Source: Actinoallomurus sp040655075
Lineage (GTDB): Bacteria; Actinomycetota; Actinomycetes; Streptosporangiales; Streptosporangiaceae
Direction of reading: 5' to 3'
NCBI RefSeq assembly: GCF_040655075.1
Contig: NZ_JBFAJC010000041.1
Location: forward strand, 35,420-99,419
Length of the DNA: 64,000 nt
Under the pieces are notes generated by a model, which made no database searches, was not told the origin of the DNA, and saw only the letters and a program-made list of their open reading frames with translations. Position numbers and translations under genes: made by a program. This document shows, piece by piece, positions 48,989 to 57,386 of this stretch; positions within the stretch are counted from its first letter, which is position 1; each line of letters starts with the position of its first letter.

Positions 48989-50550
48989 GCCGGGCCTACT
49001 CCCGCCGGATCTTCCTGGCCCGATCGGGTGCGGTCACCGCCGCCGCGGCCGTGACCGCCGCCCCCACGGCGGCGCGCGCCGCGGGCCCCGCCCGCCGACC
49101 CGTCCTCCCGGACGTCCCCGTACGCAAGGAGGCCCTCACCGACCCCACTGAGGCGACGCTCGCCGAGGCCGCCACGCTGCTCCGCCACCGCAGGCTGACC
49201 GCCGTTCGGCTCGTTCAGGCGCACCTCGACCGCATCACGGCATACGACGCGACCTACCAGGCGTACGTCACCGTGACGGGCACGCAGGCGCTGGCCGCCG
49301 CCAAGGAGGCCGACCGGCGGCCCTCCGGCCCCCTCGCCGGCATCCCGCTGTGCATCAAGGACAACTACTTCACCGCGGGCGTACGGACGACGGCGAACTC
49401 CTTCATCTTCGACCGGTTCACGCCCGCGTACGACGCCACGAGCGTCGCCCGGCTCAAGGGCGCCGGCGGCATCGTCATCGGCAAAGGGCAGATGGGGCCG
49501 CTGGCCACCACCCGGGCGACCACGCCCGACGGCCGGATCACGACCGTGAACGCCTGGACGCCGACGGACCCGTCGGTCGACCCCGGCGGCTCATCCACCG
49601 GCCCCGCCTGCGCGGTCGCCGCTCGGATGGCCACCTCCTCGATCGGCACGCAGACGGGCGGCAGCATCGTCCTGCCGTCCAATCAGCAGAACCTCACCGG
49701 GCTGAAGCCGACGATGGGCCGTACGTCGGTCTACGGCGTCATCCCGCTGTCGTTCACCCGCGACCACAGCGGGCCGCTGGCCCGTGACGCGATGGACGCC
49801 GCGATCATGCTGACCGTCCTCGCCGGGCCCGACCCGCACGACCCGCGCACCCTCGGCCTGCCGCGCGTCCCTGACCTCGTCCAGGCCGCCACTCCCGCAC
49901 GCAGGAACGGGAAGGTGGGGCTGCGGCGCGCTACGCGCATCGGCGTGCCACCCGACTACCTCACGGGCGCGAGCGCCCGGGTGATCGCGCTCCGCAAGGC
50001 GTTCCTCGCCACGCTCGAGGCCATCCCGGGCGCGAGGACGGTGGAGGTCTCCTATCCCGCCGACTGGTCGCTGCTGACCGGCGCGTTCAACGACGTGCGG
50101 CTGGCCGAGCGGACCGAGCCGTTCCACGCCTGGCTGCAGAAGGATCCGACGCTCTTCGGCGTCTCGCTGCTGAGCTGGCTGGGCGGGCTGATGCTGTCCG
50201 GCGACGAGTGGGTCACCGGGCAGCGGGCCAAGACGCACCTCCTCCGCGAGGTCCTCGACGGCGTGCTGAACGACTGCGACGTGGTGCTGCAGACCGGTCC
50301 CGTGCCGTTCGACATTCTCGGCCTGCCCGAGATCGGCTTCCCGATCGGGTTCGACGGGGACGTGCCAGTGGGCACGATCCTCGGCGGCGGCCCGTACGAG
50401 GAGGATCGGCTCCTGGAGGTGGTCGCTGCCTACCAGGCGGTCACGGACTGGCAGTGGCGGCGTCCCGCCGACCCGCCCCAGGCCAGAGTGATGGCCCGGG
50501 CCGCCAGGCCACGGATCGACGCCGTGACGGCGGCGGCCAAAAGCGCGTGA
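48985..50550 (+). CDS. Tat-exported amidase-signature hydrolase
   Basis: 521 residues. A twin-arginine signal 'SRRIFLARSG' is at about 6-15, cleaved after ARA. The amidase signature domain follows: catalytic Lys in 'CIKDNYFTAG' (about 116-125), Gly/Ser loop 'DPGGSSTGPACAV' (about 194-206) and nucleophile segment 'IGTQTGGSI' (about 213-221). The loop departs slightly from the usual GGSSGGSA. It would act outside the membrane on an amide or ester substrate. The GntR-like relic begins just after its stop. Confidence 0.85.
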   Translation: MSRAYSRRIFLARSGAVTAAAAVTAAPTAARAAGPARRPVLPDVPVRKEALTDPTEATLAEAATLLRHRRLTAVRLVQAHLDRITAYDATYQAYVTVTGTQALAAAKEADRRPSGPLAGIPLCIKDNYFTAGVRTTANSFIFDRFTPAYDATSVARLKGAGGIVIGKGQMGPLATTRATTPDGRITTVNAWTPTDPSVDPGGSSTGPACAVAARMATSSIGTQTGGSIVLPSNQQNLTGLKPTMGRTSVYGVIPLSFTRDHSGPLARDAMDAAIMLTVLAGPDPHDPRTLGLPRVPDLVQAATPARRNGKVGLRRATRIGVPPDYLTGASARVIALRKAFLATLEAIPGARTVEVSYPADWSLLTGAFNDVRLAERTEPFHAWLQKDPTLFGVSLLSWLGGLMLSGDEWVTGQRAKTHLLREVLDGVLNDCDVVLQTGPVPFDILGLPEIGFPIGFDGDVPVGTILGGGPYEEDRLLEVVAAYQAVTDWQWRRPADPPQARVMARAARPRIDAVTAAAKSA

Positions 50551-50560
50551 CATAGGGCCC

Positions 50561-50643
50561 CTCGGTCGGCGGCACCGGCGCCGCGGCACCTTCGTCAATT
50601 CCGACTGGATGCGGACGCTGAGCGCGGCGCCGGAGATCTCAGC
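50561..50643 (+). pseudogene. Relic of a GntR-SBP type repressor gene
   Basis: About 80 bp nearly match 52827-52910 in the complete GntR-SBP regulator. The relic encodes 'RRGTFVNSDWMRTLSAAPEIS' against 'RRGTFVNPDWMRALSAAPEVS' at the end of its winged helix. Nothing else of the gene remains. It shows that a second such regulator once stood here or that a piece was copied. Confidence 0.75.
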
Positions 50644-51124
50644 CGTCCCCGCCCGGAGCGGCGGCCTGGACCGCTCTCGGGCGGTGGGATCCGCCGGAGG
50701 CCCGCGCCGACCGGGCCAGGCCGAGCAGGCCGCTGCCTTTGAGGCACAGGACGAGGCCCCCGAGGCCGAGGAGTCCGGACAGGATCCACTCGTGGCTGCC
50801 GGCGGGCCGGTAGACCTGCCCGGACCGGCCGACGTCCCGTGCCCTGATGCGCGTCCCGGCCGTCAGCCCGTCCGCGCCGCCGTACAGGAAGACCTGCGAC
50901 CGGGTGAGCGTGCCGTCGTCCGAGCGGAACGCGCCCTGCCAGTTGCAGGCCGTGTGCCCGGGATGGCGGACGCAGTTCAGCCGGCCGGCGGTGAAGGTCC
51001 CCCGGGTGCCGGCGCCGGACCGGGCCGCCCTGAGCACCGGCCCCACGTTCGGGACGACGAGGTACAGCAGGAACGCGCCCAGCAGGGCCAGGGGTACGTC
51101 GAACGCGGAGACGCGCCACCTCAT
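50639..51124 (-). CDS. Membrane protein with two TM helices
   Basis: 161 residues. TM helices at about 8-28 and 112-132 flank an external domain with two Cys ('RLNCVRHPGHTACNWQGAF') that probably form a disulfide. It resembles a small actinomycete membrane protein type without known role. ATG 51124 is chosen since GGGAAG lies 6 nt upstream. The gene is downstream of the His-rich membrane protein, 31 bp apart and on the same strand, so the two may be cotranscribed. Confidence 0.6.
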   Translation of the reverse strand: MRWRVSAFDVPLALLGAFLLYLVVPNVGPVLRAARSGAGTRGTFTAGRLNCVRHPGHTACNWQGAFRSDDGTLTRSQVFLYGGADGLTAGTRIRARDVGRSGQVYRPAGSHEWILSGLLGLGGLVLCLKGSGLLGLARSARASGGSHRPRAVQAAAPGGDG

Positions 51125-51155
51125 CGGCCGCTTCCCCATCTCATCGCGACACGCC

Positions 51156-51740
51156 TCAGGCCTCCGCGAGAGCCTGCCGGCGACGCGTCGGCTCGGCGCA
51201 GGAGCACTTCATTTCGGCGCGTTCGCCGGCGCCGGGCCGGCGGTGCAGGAGCATGGCCACGACCATGGGCACGGTGACGAGGCCGTTGTAGACCAGGTGG
51301 AGTTCGACCCGTGGGAAGAACAGTTGCAGGATGCTGGTCGGGACGGCGCGATGGGCCAGGTAGCTGTGGGTGGAGGCCTGGATGAGCAGGAGCAGGTGCT
51401 CGAAGTGGTGCCAGACCTGGATGCCCAGGGCGATGTTCCACCAGGTCCGGGACTTTCCGGTGAAACCGGGCCGCAGCATGATCAAACCGATCAGCATGAG
51501 CACCGCGTAGCCGTAATGCAGCCACTCCGACTTGATCAGCCAGGGGAACGGCTCGCCCAGCAGGCCGCGCGCCTTGGGTACCGGCCAGCCCAGCACCCAG
51601 ATCTGAATGGCCTGAACGACGTGCTCGGCCCAGTGGGCGATGACGATGAAGGCGAAGACCGCCAGGGCGGGCCGGTGGTAGCGGGTGTTGATCGCGGACA
51701 GGGCGCCTTCCCGCCCGGCCGATAATGCCGAAGTCGCCAT
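51156..51740 (-). CDS. His-rich multi-TM membrane protein
   Basis: 194 residues with four to five hydrophobic segments. Conserved-looking His occur at the membrane: 'AHWAEHVVQ' (about 36-44), 'LHYGYA', 'WHHFEHLLLL' (about 110-119), 'HSYLAH' and 'VELHLVYNG'. The C-terminus ends in 'MKCSCAE', a possible metal-binding CxC. The many intramembrane His suggest heme or metal binding, but I cannot name a family. Divergent from an AhpD-like gene across a 210-bp AT-richer spacer. Confidence 0.65.
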   Translation of the reverse strand: MATSALSAGREGALSAINTRYHRPALAVFAFIVIAHWAEHVVQAIQIWVLGWPVPKARGLLGEPFPWLIKSEWLHYGYAVLMLIGLIMLRPGFTGKSRTWWNIALGIQVWHHFEHLLLLIQASTHSYLAHRAVPTSILQLFFPRVELHLVYNGLVTVPMVVAMLLHRRPGAGERAEMKCSCAEPTRRRQALAEA

Positions 51741-51950
51741 GACGATTCCGCCTTTCCGTCGCGGCATATATAAAGATTTGATCATGAATTATCCGAGCAA
51801 CTAACGATAAGTCGCGCGTCGTGATCGGTATCGCATCTGGCCGCATCCGGTGATGGCCGTTGACAGCACTCGGGATCCATGGTGACCATGCGACCGCCGG
51901 GCGTCCTCTCACCGTGAGTCGCATGCGCCGCCTTCTCTTACGGAGCCTTA

Positions 51951-52514
51951 ATGTCACACATCACGCTGGACAATGATCAGCCGGGAATCCGCGGGCTCTT
52001 CCAATTCCGGCCGGAGACGGCGGTCCCGCTCAACCTGCTGGCCGAGGTGCTGTTGCGCGGCGACAGCACGCTGACCCGTGGCGAGCGCGAACTGATCGCC
52101 TCCTATGTCTCGTCGCTGAACCAGTGCCGTTTCTGCACTTCCTCCCACGCGGCGTTCGCCGCGGCCCAGCTTCCGGCGGGAATGGAGCTGGTGGACCAGG
52201 TGCGCGCGGATCCGGAGACCGCCCCGGTGCCGGCGAAGCTGAAGGCGTTGTTGCGGATCGCGGCCGCGGTGCAGCGCGGCGGGCGTGAGGTCACCCCGGA
52301 CCTGGTGCGGGCGGCCCGCGCGGAGGACGCCACCGACCTGGAGATCCACGACACCGTCCTCATCGCCGCCGCGTTCTGCATGTTCAACCGCTACGTCGAC
52401 GGCCTGGGCACCTATGCCCCTGATGACCCGGCCGCGTATGCCGCGGCGGCCGAGCGCATCGTCGCCTCCGGCTACGTCTCGAGCACCGACGACGCGGAGC
52501 AACCAGCACGATGA
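51951..52514 (+). CDS. AhpD/carboxymuconolactone decarboxylase family protein
   Basis: 187 residues, all-helical. The redox motif CxxC with downstream His is 'NQCRFCTSSHAAF' (about 57-69), as in AhpD-type peroxidase-linked enzymes. It may reduce peroxides or be a structural relative of decarboxylases. ATG 51951 has GGAG 6 nt upstream. It is divergent from the His-rich membrane protein. The 125-bp gap to the GntR-SBP gene holds the operator of that regulator. Confidence 0.82.
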   Translation: MSHITLDNDQPGIRGLFQFRPETAVPLNLLAEVLLRGDSTLTRGERELIASYVSSLNQCRFCTSSHAAFAAAQLPAGMELVDQVRADPETAPVPAKLKALLRIAAAVQRGGREVTPDLVRAARAEDATDLEIHDTVLIAAAFCMFNRYVDGLGTYAPDDPAAYAAAAERIVASGYVSSTDDAEQPAR

Positions 52515-52584
52515 CGGCCACGGCCTCCCGGCGCGGGTGACCCGAACTCCGCCCTGCGGGCCCGAAACTCAGGTCCTCGTCGGT

Positions 52585-52608
52585 ATTTGTCGCTGGCGGA
52601 CGACAAAT
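52585..52608. promoter_or_regulatory. GntR-type operator, site 1
   Basis: ATTTGTCG-N8-CGACAAAT, a perfect 8-bp inverted repeat 34 bp before the start of the GntR-SBP gene. It shares arm sequence and 8-nt spacing with site 2 before the SBP gene (54170-54193). Confidence 0.75.
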
Positions 52609-52641
52609 ATGCTTGTCGTCATCGCCCGACCGAGGATGTTC

Positions 52642-54078
52642 ATGGACACCGCTCAGCCTCTGCCCGCCTACTACCGCCTCAAGCGACGCCTGCTCGCCGA
52701 CATCGAGCGCGGCGAGTACGGCGTGGACGGCAGGCTGCCCACCGAGCACGACCTGTGCGCGGCGTACGGCCTGAGCCGTACGCCGGTGGCGCGGGCCCTG
52801 TCGGAGCTGGCGGCCGAGGGGGTCGTGGTCCGGCACCGGCGGCGCGGCACCTTCGTGAACCCCGACTGGATGCGAGCGCTGAGCGCGGCGCCGGAGGTCT
52901 CGGTGATCACCTGTGACCAGGCGTGGGAGGACCAGCTGCGCGAGGCGGCGGGCAACGACCTGCGCCTGTCGATCACGTCGGCGCCGCTCGCCGAGCTGCG
53001 GGGGGTGTTCCGCCGGGCGATCGCCGAGGGGCGCGGGCCGGACCTGGCGCTGGTCGACTCGGTGTGGGTGGCGGAGTTCGCCGAGTCGCACATGCTCACC
53101 CGGATCGGCGAGCTGGACCCCGAATGGGCCGCCGACGAGCACGACGCCGACTTCCTGCCGCCCTTCGCCGACGCGTACCGCCTGGAGGCCGACGACATCG
53201 TGGCCGTGCAGGCCGACGCGGACGTCACCGGCCTGTGGTACCGCCGGGAGGCCCTCGACGCCGCCGGGGCGTCCCCGCCCGCCACGTGGCGCGACCTGCG
53301 CGCCCTGGGCCGTACGCTCGCGGAGGGGTTGCCCCGCGACCGGTACGCCCTGGTGATGCCCGGCGGCCCGGCCGCGACGGAGACCGCGACGTACGCGCTC
53401 GTCGGACTGCTCGCCGCCAATGGCGCGACCATCTTCACCCCCGAGGCGGTGACGCTGGACTCCCCCGCGACGGTCGAGACGCTGCGGTTCCTGCGCCGCC
53501 TCGTCGACGACGGGGTCCTGCCGGCCGAGGTGGTGACCTACGACCGGCACAAGGCGGCCCGGCTGCTGGCGGCCGGGCGCGCTGACCTGTTCGTCGGCGC
53601 GAGCTACCACGCCGAGCTGCTCGCGGCCGAGATCGGCGGCACGCTCGCCGAGGTCGCCGAGCGGTTCGGGTTCGTTCCGCTGCCCGCCGGACCGTACGGG
53701 CCGCCGGCGATCCTGTGCGGCGGCATGGTCTACTGCATCCCCCGCCAGGCGCGGAACCCTCACCTGGCGATGCGGCTGCTGCGCGCGGCCACCGCGCCGA
53801 AGCGGCTGGCGGACCTGTGCGCGGAGACCGGCCAGCTCCCGCCGCGCCGCAGCGTGCTGGACGCCATGGCGCCGGTGTCGCCGTTCCACGCCCAGACCGC
53901 GGCGCTCCTCGAGCACGCGGTCGTACGACCGTCCTCGCCGGTGTACGCCTTGGTTTCCGCGCAGCTTCAGGTGCTCCTTGAGGGCGTGCTCACGCGGCGT
54001 TGGACCGCGGCGGCCGGCGTCGCCCTGGCGGCCGACCGGATCAGCGCCATCACGGGCCTCCCGGTCGTCCGCGGCTGA
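52642..54078 (+). CDS. GntR HTH fused to solute-binding-protein domain, sugar-responsive repressor
   Basis: 478 residues. A GntR winged helix (about 5-75: 'YYRLKRRLLADIERGEYGVDGRLPTEHDLCAAYGLSRTPVARALSELA' region) is fused to a family 1 extracellular solute-binding-like domain (about 85-470: 'DLALVDSVWVAEFAE', 'VQADADVTGLWYRREALDAAG', 'LLRAATAPKRLADLCAETGQLPPR' region). There is no signal peptide, so the binding domain works in the cytoplasm as the ligand sensor. ATG 52642 has GAGG 6 nt upstream. It should repress itself and the adjacent transport/mannosidase operon via the two ATTTGnC operators. Confidence 0.85.
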   Translation: MDTAQPLPAYYRLKRRLLADIERGEYGVDGRLPTEHDLCAAYGLSRTPVARALSELAAEGVVVRHRRRGTFVNPDWMRALSAAPEVSVITCDQAWEDQLREAAGNDLRLSITSAPLAELRGVFRRAIAEGRGPDLALVDSVWVAEFAESHMLTRIGELDPEWAADEHDADFLPPFADAYRLEADDIVAVQADADVTGLWYRREALDAAGASPPATWRDLRALGRTLAEGLPRDRYALVMPGGPAATETATYALVGLLAANGATIFTPEAVTLDSPATVETLRFLRRLVDDGVLPAEVVTYDRHKAARLLAAGRADLFVGASYHAELLAAEIGGTLAEVAERFGFVPLPAGPYGPPAILCGGMVYCIPRQARNPHLAMRLLRAATAPKRLADLCAETGQLPPRRSVLDAMAPVSPFHAQTAALLEHAVVRPSSPVYALVSAQLQVLLEGVLTRRWTAAAGVALAADRISAITGLPVVRG

Positions 54079-54169
54079 CCTGGGTACATGATCGTCCGAC
54101 GGCCGGGCCGGTAACGCGTTCGTAACCCATTGGGCCATAGCCCTTGACCTGGAACGCTCCAGCATCCAG

Positions 54170-54193
54170 ATTTGCCACATCACAGTGGCAAAT
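54170..54193. promoter_or_regulatory. GntR-type operator, site 2
   Basis: ATTTGCCA-N8-TGGCAAAT, a perfect 8-bp inverted repeat 19 bp before the SBP start codon. Same half-site (ATTTGnC) and spacing as site 1, so one protein very likely binds both. Confidence 0.75.
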
Positions 54194-54212
54194 CCCCCTG
54201 GAGGGAGCGCAG

Positions 54213-55562
54213 ATGCGTCGGAAATCGGCCTTCGTGATGACGGCGGTGATGGTCGCGGCGACGGTGAGCGCCTGCGGCAGCGGCGGGTCTTCGGACGGCA
54301 AGACGATCAAGGTCGCGTACCAGAAGTTCGGCAACTTCATCGGCGCGGACGTGCTGTTCAAGAAGATCAAGCCTGTCTTCGAACAGCAGAACCCCGGGTA
54401 CAAGCTGAAGCTCATCCCCATCGAGGCGGATGAGAACTCCTACTACACCAAGCTCAACCTGATGCGGCGTTCCCCGAGCACCGCACCCGACGTCGCCTAC
54501 GAGGACACGTTCTTCGTCAACTCCGACGCCCAGGCGCGCTTCCTGATGCCGCTGGACGACAAGTTGCAGTCCTGGCCGGACTGGTCGCAGTTCGTCGACG
54601 CCGCCAAGGTGGCGGGGCAGGCCTCCGACGGCCACACCTACGGCATCCCGATGGGTACGGACACACGCGGCCTCTGGTTCAACAAGCAGATCTTCGCCAA
54701 GGCCGGGCTCCCGGCGAACTGGCAGCCGAAGACCTGGAACGACGTGCTGGCCGCGGCCCGGCAGATCAAGGCCAAGGTCCCCGGCGTCATCCCCCTCAAC
54801 GTCTACGCGGGCAAGGGCGTCGGCGAGGCCGCCTCGATGCAGGGCTTCGAGATGCTGCTGTACGGCACCGGCGACAAGCTGTACGACGACCAGACCAAGA
54901 AGTGGACCGCGCCGAGCAAGGGCATGGGCGACTCGTTCAACTTCCTGAAGACGGTCTTCTCCTCCGGCCTCGGCCCCACGCCGCAGCAGGCGCTCGACCC
55001 GCACTGGAGCGACAACGTCGCCGGGCAGGAACTGCCCAAGGGCAAGATCGCCATCGACCTGGACGGCTCCTGGCTGCCGCAGGCGTGGATCCCCGGCGGC
55101 GCGAACCCCTGGCCGCAGTGGTCGAGCACGCTCGGCACCGCCCCCATGCCGACCCAGAACGGGCAGGCGCCCGGCAAGGTCACGATGTCCGGCGGCTGGC
55201 TGCTGTCCATCGGTGCCCGCACCAAGCAGGCGGCAGCGGCCTGGAAGCTGGTGCAGCTCGCCATGAACAAGGAGAACTCGCTCGAGTTCTACGTCAAGGC
55301 GACGCAGGTGTCGGTGCGCAAGGACGTCGTCGACGACCCGAAGTACGTCGAGGGCAACCCGACCCAGAAGTTCTGGACCGACCTGGTGTCCGTCACCCAG
55401 TACCGGCCCGCGTACAGCGTCTACCCACAGATCTCCAACCAGCTGCAGGCCGCGACCGAGGCCGTGGTGACCAACCAGGGCTCCCCGCAGTCGGCGATGA
55501 ACGACTTCGCCAATCAGGTCAAGCAGATCGCCGGCCCGGACAAGGTGGAGGCGAAGCCCTGA
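54213..55562 (+). CDS. Sugar ABC transporter substrate-binding lipoprotein
   Basis: 449 residues, type II signal peptide with lipobox VSAC (Cys at about 21). It belongs to family 1 binding proteins ('TYGIPMGTDTRGLWFNKQIFAKAGLPANWQPKTWNDVLAAA' region, about 140-195). It should bind an oligosaccharide outside the membrane, most likely containing alpha-mannose, given the GH38 gene in the operon. GGAGGG is 7 nt before ATG 54213. The stop overlaps a 12-codon ORF (TGATG) that leads to the first permease. Confidence 0.87.
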   Translation: MRRKSAFVMTAVMVAATVSACGSGGSSDGKTIKVAYQKFGNFIGADVLFKKIKPVFEQQNPGYKLKLIPIEADENSYYTKLNLMRRSPSTAPDVAYEDTFFVNSDAQARFLMPLDDKLQSWPDWSQFVDAAKVAGQASDGHTYGIPMGTDTRGLWFNKQIFAKAGLPANWQPKTWNDVLAAARQIKAKVPGVIPLNVYAGKGVGEAASMQGFEMLLYGTGDKLYDDQTKKWTAPSKGMGDSFNFLKTVFSSGLGPTPQQALDPHWSDNVAGQELPKGKIAIDLDGSWLPQAWIPGGANPWPQWSSTLGTAPMPTQNGQAPGKVTMSGGWLLSIGARTKQAAAAWKLVQLAMNKENSLEFYVKATQVSVRKDVVDDPKYVEGNPTQKFWTDLVSVTQYRPAYSVYPQISNQLQAATEAVVTNQGSPQSAMNDFANQVKQIAGPDKVEAKP

Positions 55563-55600
55563 TGGATCCCATGCGCTCCATGGGCGAAGGGACGCCCTGA
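55562..55600 (+). CDS. 12-codon coupling ORF between SBP and permease
   Basis: Encodes MDPMRSMGEGTP. TGATG overlaps join it to the SBP stop (55560-55564) and to the permease ATG (55598-55602). GCGAAG...CCCTGATGG appears twice, 38 bp apart, so duplication of the junction created the ORF. Its GAAGGGA is a plausible ribosome site for the permease. Confidence 0.5.
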   Translation: MDPMRSMGEGTP

Positions 55601-56520
55601 TGGTCGCAGTGGACCTGCCCGAGCGCACCGTCACCCGCCGCCCGCCCGCCCGGCGCGGGCGGCGGGCCGTCGGCCGAGCGCTGCCGCTGTTGCCCGCGTT
55701 CGGCCTGCTGGCGCTGTTCTTCGTCGGGCCGATCCTGTGGTGCGTCTACGCGTCCTTCACCGACATCGCGCTGACCGGCGCGGGCGCCAGCAGTCCGCAC
55801 CTGGTGGGCCTGCGCAACTACCGGCAGATGTTCTCCGACCCGCAGTTCACCAAGTCGCTGTGGCTGACCGTCGTCTTCGTCGTCGGCTCGGCCGTCGTCG
55901 GGCAGAACCTCGGCGGCCTCGCGCTCGCGCTGCTCATGAACGGCCGCCGCCGGATCGTCCGCTCGGTCGTCGGCGCCATCGTGGTGGGCGCGTGGGTGCT
56001 GCCGGAGCTGGTCGCGGCGTTCATGTGGTACGCGTTCCTGTCCGACCACGGCACGCTCAACGCGATCCTGCACGCCGTCGGCCTGCACGGGAAGAGCTGG
56101 CTGTACGCGAGTCCACTGCTGGCGGTGACGATCGCCAACGTCTGGCGCGGCACGGCGTTCTCCATGCTCGTCTACTCCGCCGCGCTGTCGAACGTGCCGG
56201 ACGAGCTCCTGGAGGCCGCCGCGGTGGACGGCGCGTCGGCGTGGCAGCGGCTGCGCCACATCACGATGCCGCTGATCCGGCGGGCGATGCTGACCAACCT
56301 GATGACGATCACACTGCAGACCCTCGCGGTCTTCACACTGATCTTCGCCATGACGGGCGGCGGCCCCGGCACCAAGAGCCAGACGCTGCCGATCTTCATG
56401 TACCAGGAGGCGTTCAAGTTCTACCACCTGGGTTACGGCGCGGCGCTCGCGATCGTGCTGCTCGCGGTCGGCGCGGCGTTCTCCCTGGTGTACCTGCGTG
56501 CCATGCGAAAGGAGCTGTGA
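55600..56520 (+). CDS. Sugar ABC permease, MalF type
   Basis: 306 residues with six TM helices. The cytoplasmic EAA loop is 'EAAAVDGASAWQRLRHITMPLIRR' region (about 206-228). It pairs with the MalG-like permease to move the sugar bound by the upstream lipoprotein. No ATPase gene is in the operon, as usual in actinomycetes, where a shared MsiK-like ATPase serves many transporters. ATG 55600 overlaps the stop of the 12-codon ORF; the next start is 3 bp after its TGA. Confidence 0.87.
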   Translation: MVAVDLPERTVTRRPPARRGRRAVGRALPLLPAFGLLALFFVGPILWCVYASFTDIALTGAGASSPHLVGLRNYRQMFSDPQFTKSLWLTVVFVVGSAVVGQNLGGLALALLMNGRRRIVRSVVGAIVVGAWVLPELVAAFMWYAFLSDHGTLNAILHAVGLHGKSWLYASPLLAVTIANVWRGTAFSMLVYSAALSNVPDELLEAAAVDGASAWQRLRHITMPLIRRAMLTNLMTITLQTLAVFTLIFAMTGGGPGTKSQTLPIFMYQEAFKFYHLGYGAALAIVLLAVGAAFSLVYLRAMRKEL

Positions 56521-56522
56521 CG

Positions 56523-57368
56523 ATGGCGGTCGCCTCTCCCACCGCCCCGAACCGGCGCAGCGCCGCCGTCGCCGCGTACGCGGTGCTGGTCCTGGTGGCG
56601 CTGGCGTTCCTCGCGCCGTTCGGATGGTTGTTCCTCGCGTCGGTCTCCGAAAGCCCGCCGCTGGACACGTCCATCCCCGACCATCTGACCCTGCGCAACT
56701 TCGCCGACGTGCTCACCGGCGACAACCTGCACTCGCTGGCCAACAGCCTGGTGCTGTCGATGGGCTCGGCGCTGCTGACGCTGCTGCTCGGCGCGCCCGC
56801 GGCGTACCCGCTGTCGCGCTACAGCCGCCGGTTCGGCCGCCCGATCCTGCTCGGGCTGCTGTTCGCCACCGGGCTGCCGGTCACGGCGATCATGGTCCCG
56901 GTGTACGGCCTGTTCGTCCAGTTGAACCTGCTCGACTCGACCCCGGCCACCGTCCTGTTCCTCACCGCGATCGGGCTGCCGATGGCGATCTGGATGCTGA
57001 AGAACTTCATGGACGAGGTGCCGATCTCCCTGGAGGAGGCGGCGTGGGTGGACGGGGCGTCCGGCCTGCGGGCGCTGGTGCGGATCGTGCTGCCGCTCAT
57101 GGTGCCGGGCACGACCGTGGTGTTCACGTTCACCTTCGCCCTCACCTGGGGGAACTTCTTCGTCCCGTTCATCCTGCTCATCGATCCCACGAAACAGCCG
57201 GCCGCAGTAGCCATCTTCCAGTACTTCGGAGGAGCGGGAGCGTACTCCTCCTACGGACTGCTGGCCGCCTTCTCGATCCTGTACTCGCTGCCCGTCGTCC
57301 TGCTGTACACCGTGGCCCAGCGCACGCTGGGGAACGCGTTCGCACTGCAGGGCGCCGTCAAGGGCTGA
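56523..57368 (+). CDS. Sugar ABC permease, MalG type
   Basis: 281 residues, six TM helices and the EAA loop 'EEAAWVDGASGLRALVRIVLPLMVPG' region (about 178-203). Partner of the MalF-like permease. ATG 56523 is placed 8 nt after AAAGGAG in the end of the previous gene; GTG 56517 would give a GTGA overlap but too short a spacing. The GH38 gene follows 18 bp downstream. Confidence 0.87.
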   Translation: MAVASPTAPNRRSAAVAAYAVLVLVALAFLAPFGWLFLASVSESPPLDTSIPDHLTLRNFADVLTGDNLHSLANSLVLSMGSALLTLLLGAPAAYPLSRYSRRFGRPILLGLLFATGLPVTAIMVPVYGLFVQLNLLDSTPATVLFLTAIGLPMAIWMLKNFMDEVPISLEEAAWVDGASGLRALVRIVLPLMVPGTTVVFTFTFALTWGNFFVPFILLIDPTKQPAAVAIFQYFGGAGAYSSYGLLAAFSILYSLPVVLLYTVAQRTLGNAFALQGAVKG

Positions 57369-57386
57369 GCCGGAGGAAAAGCCTTC

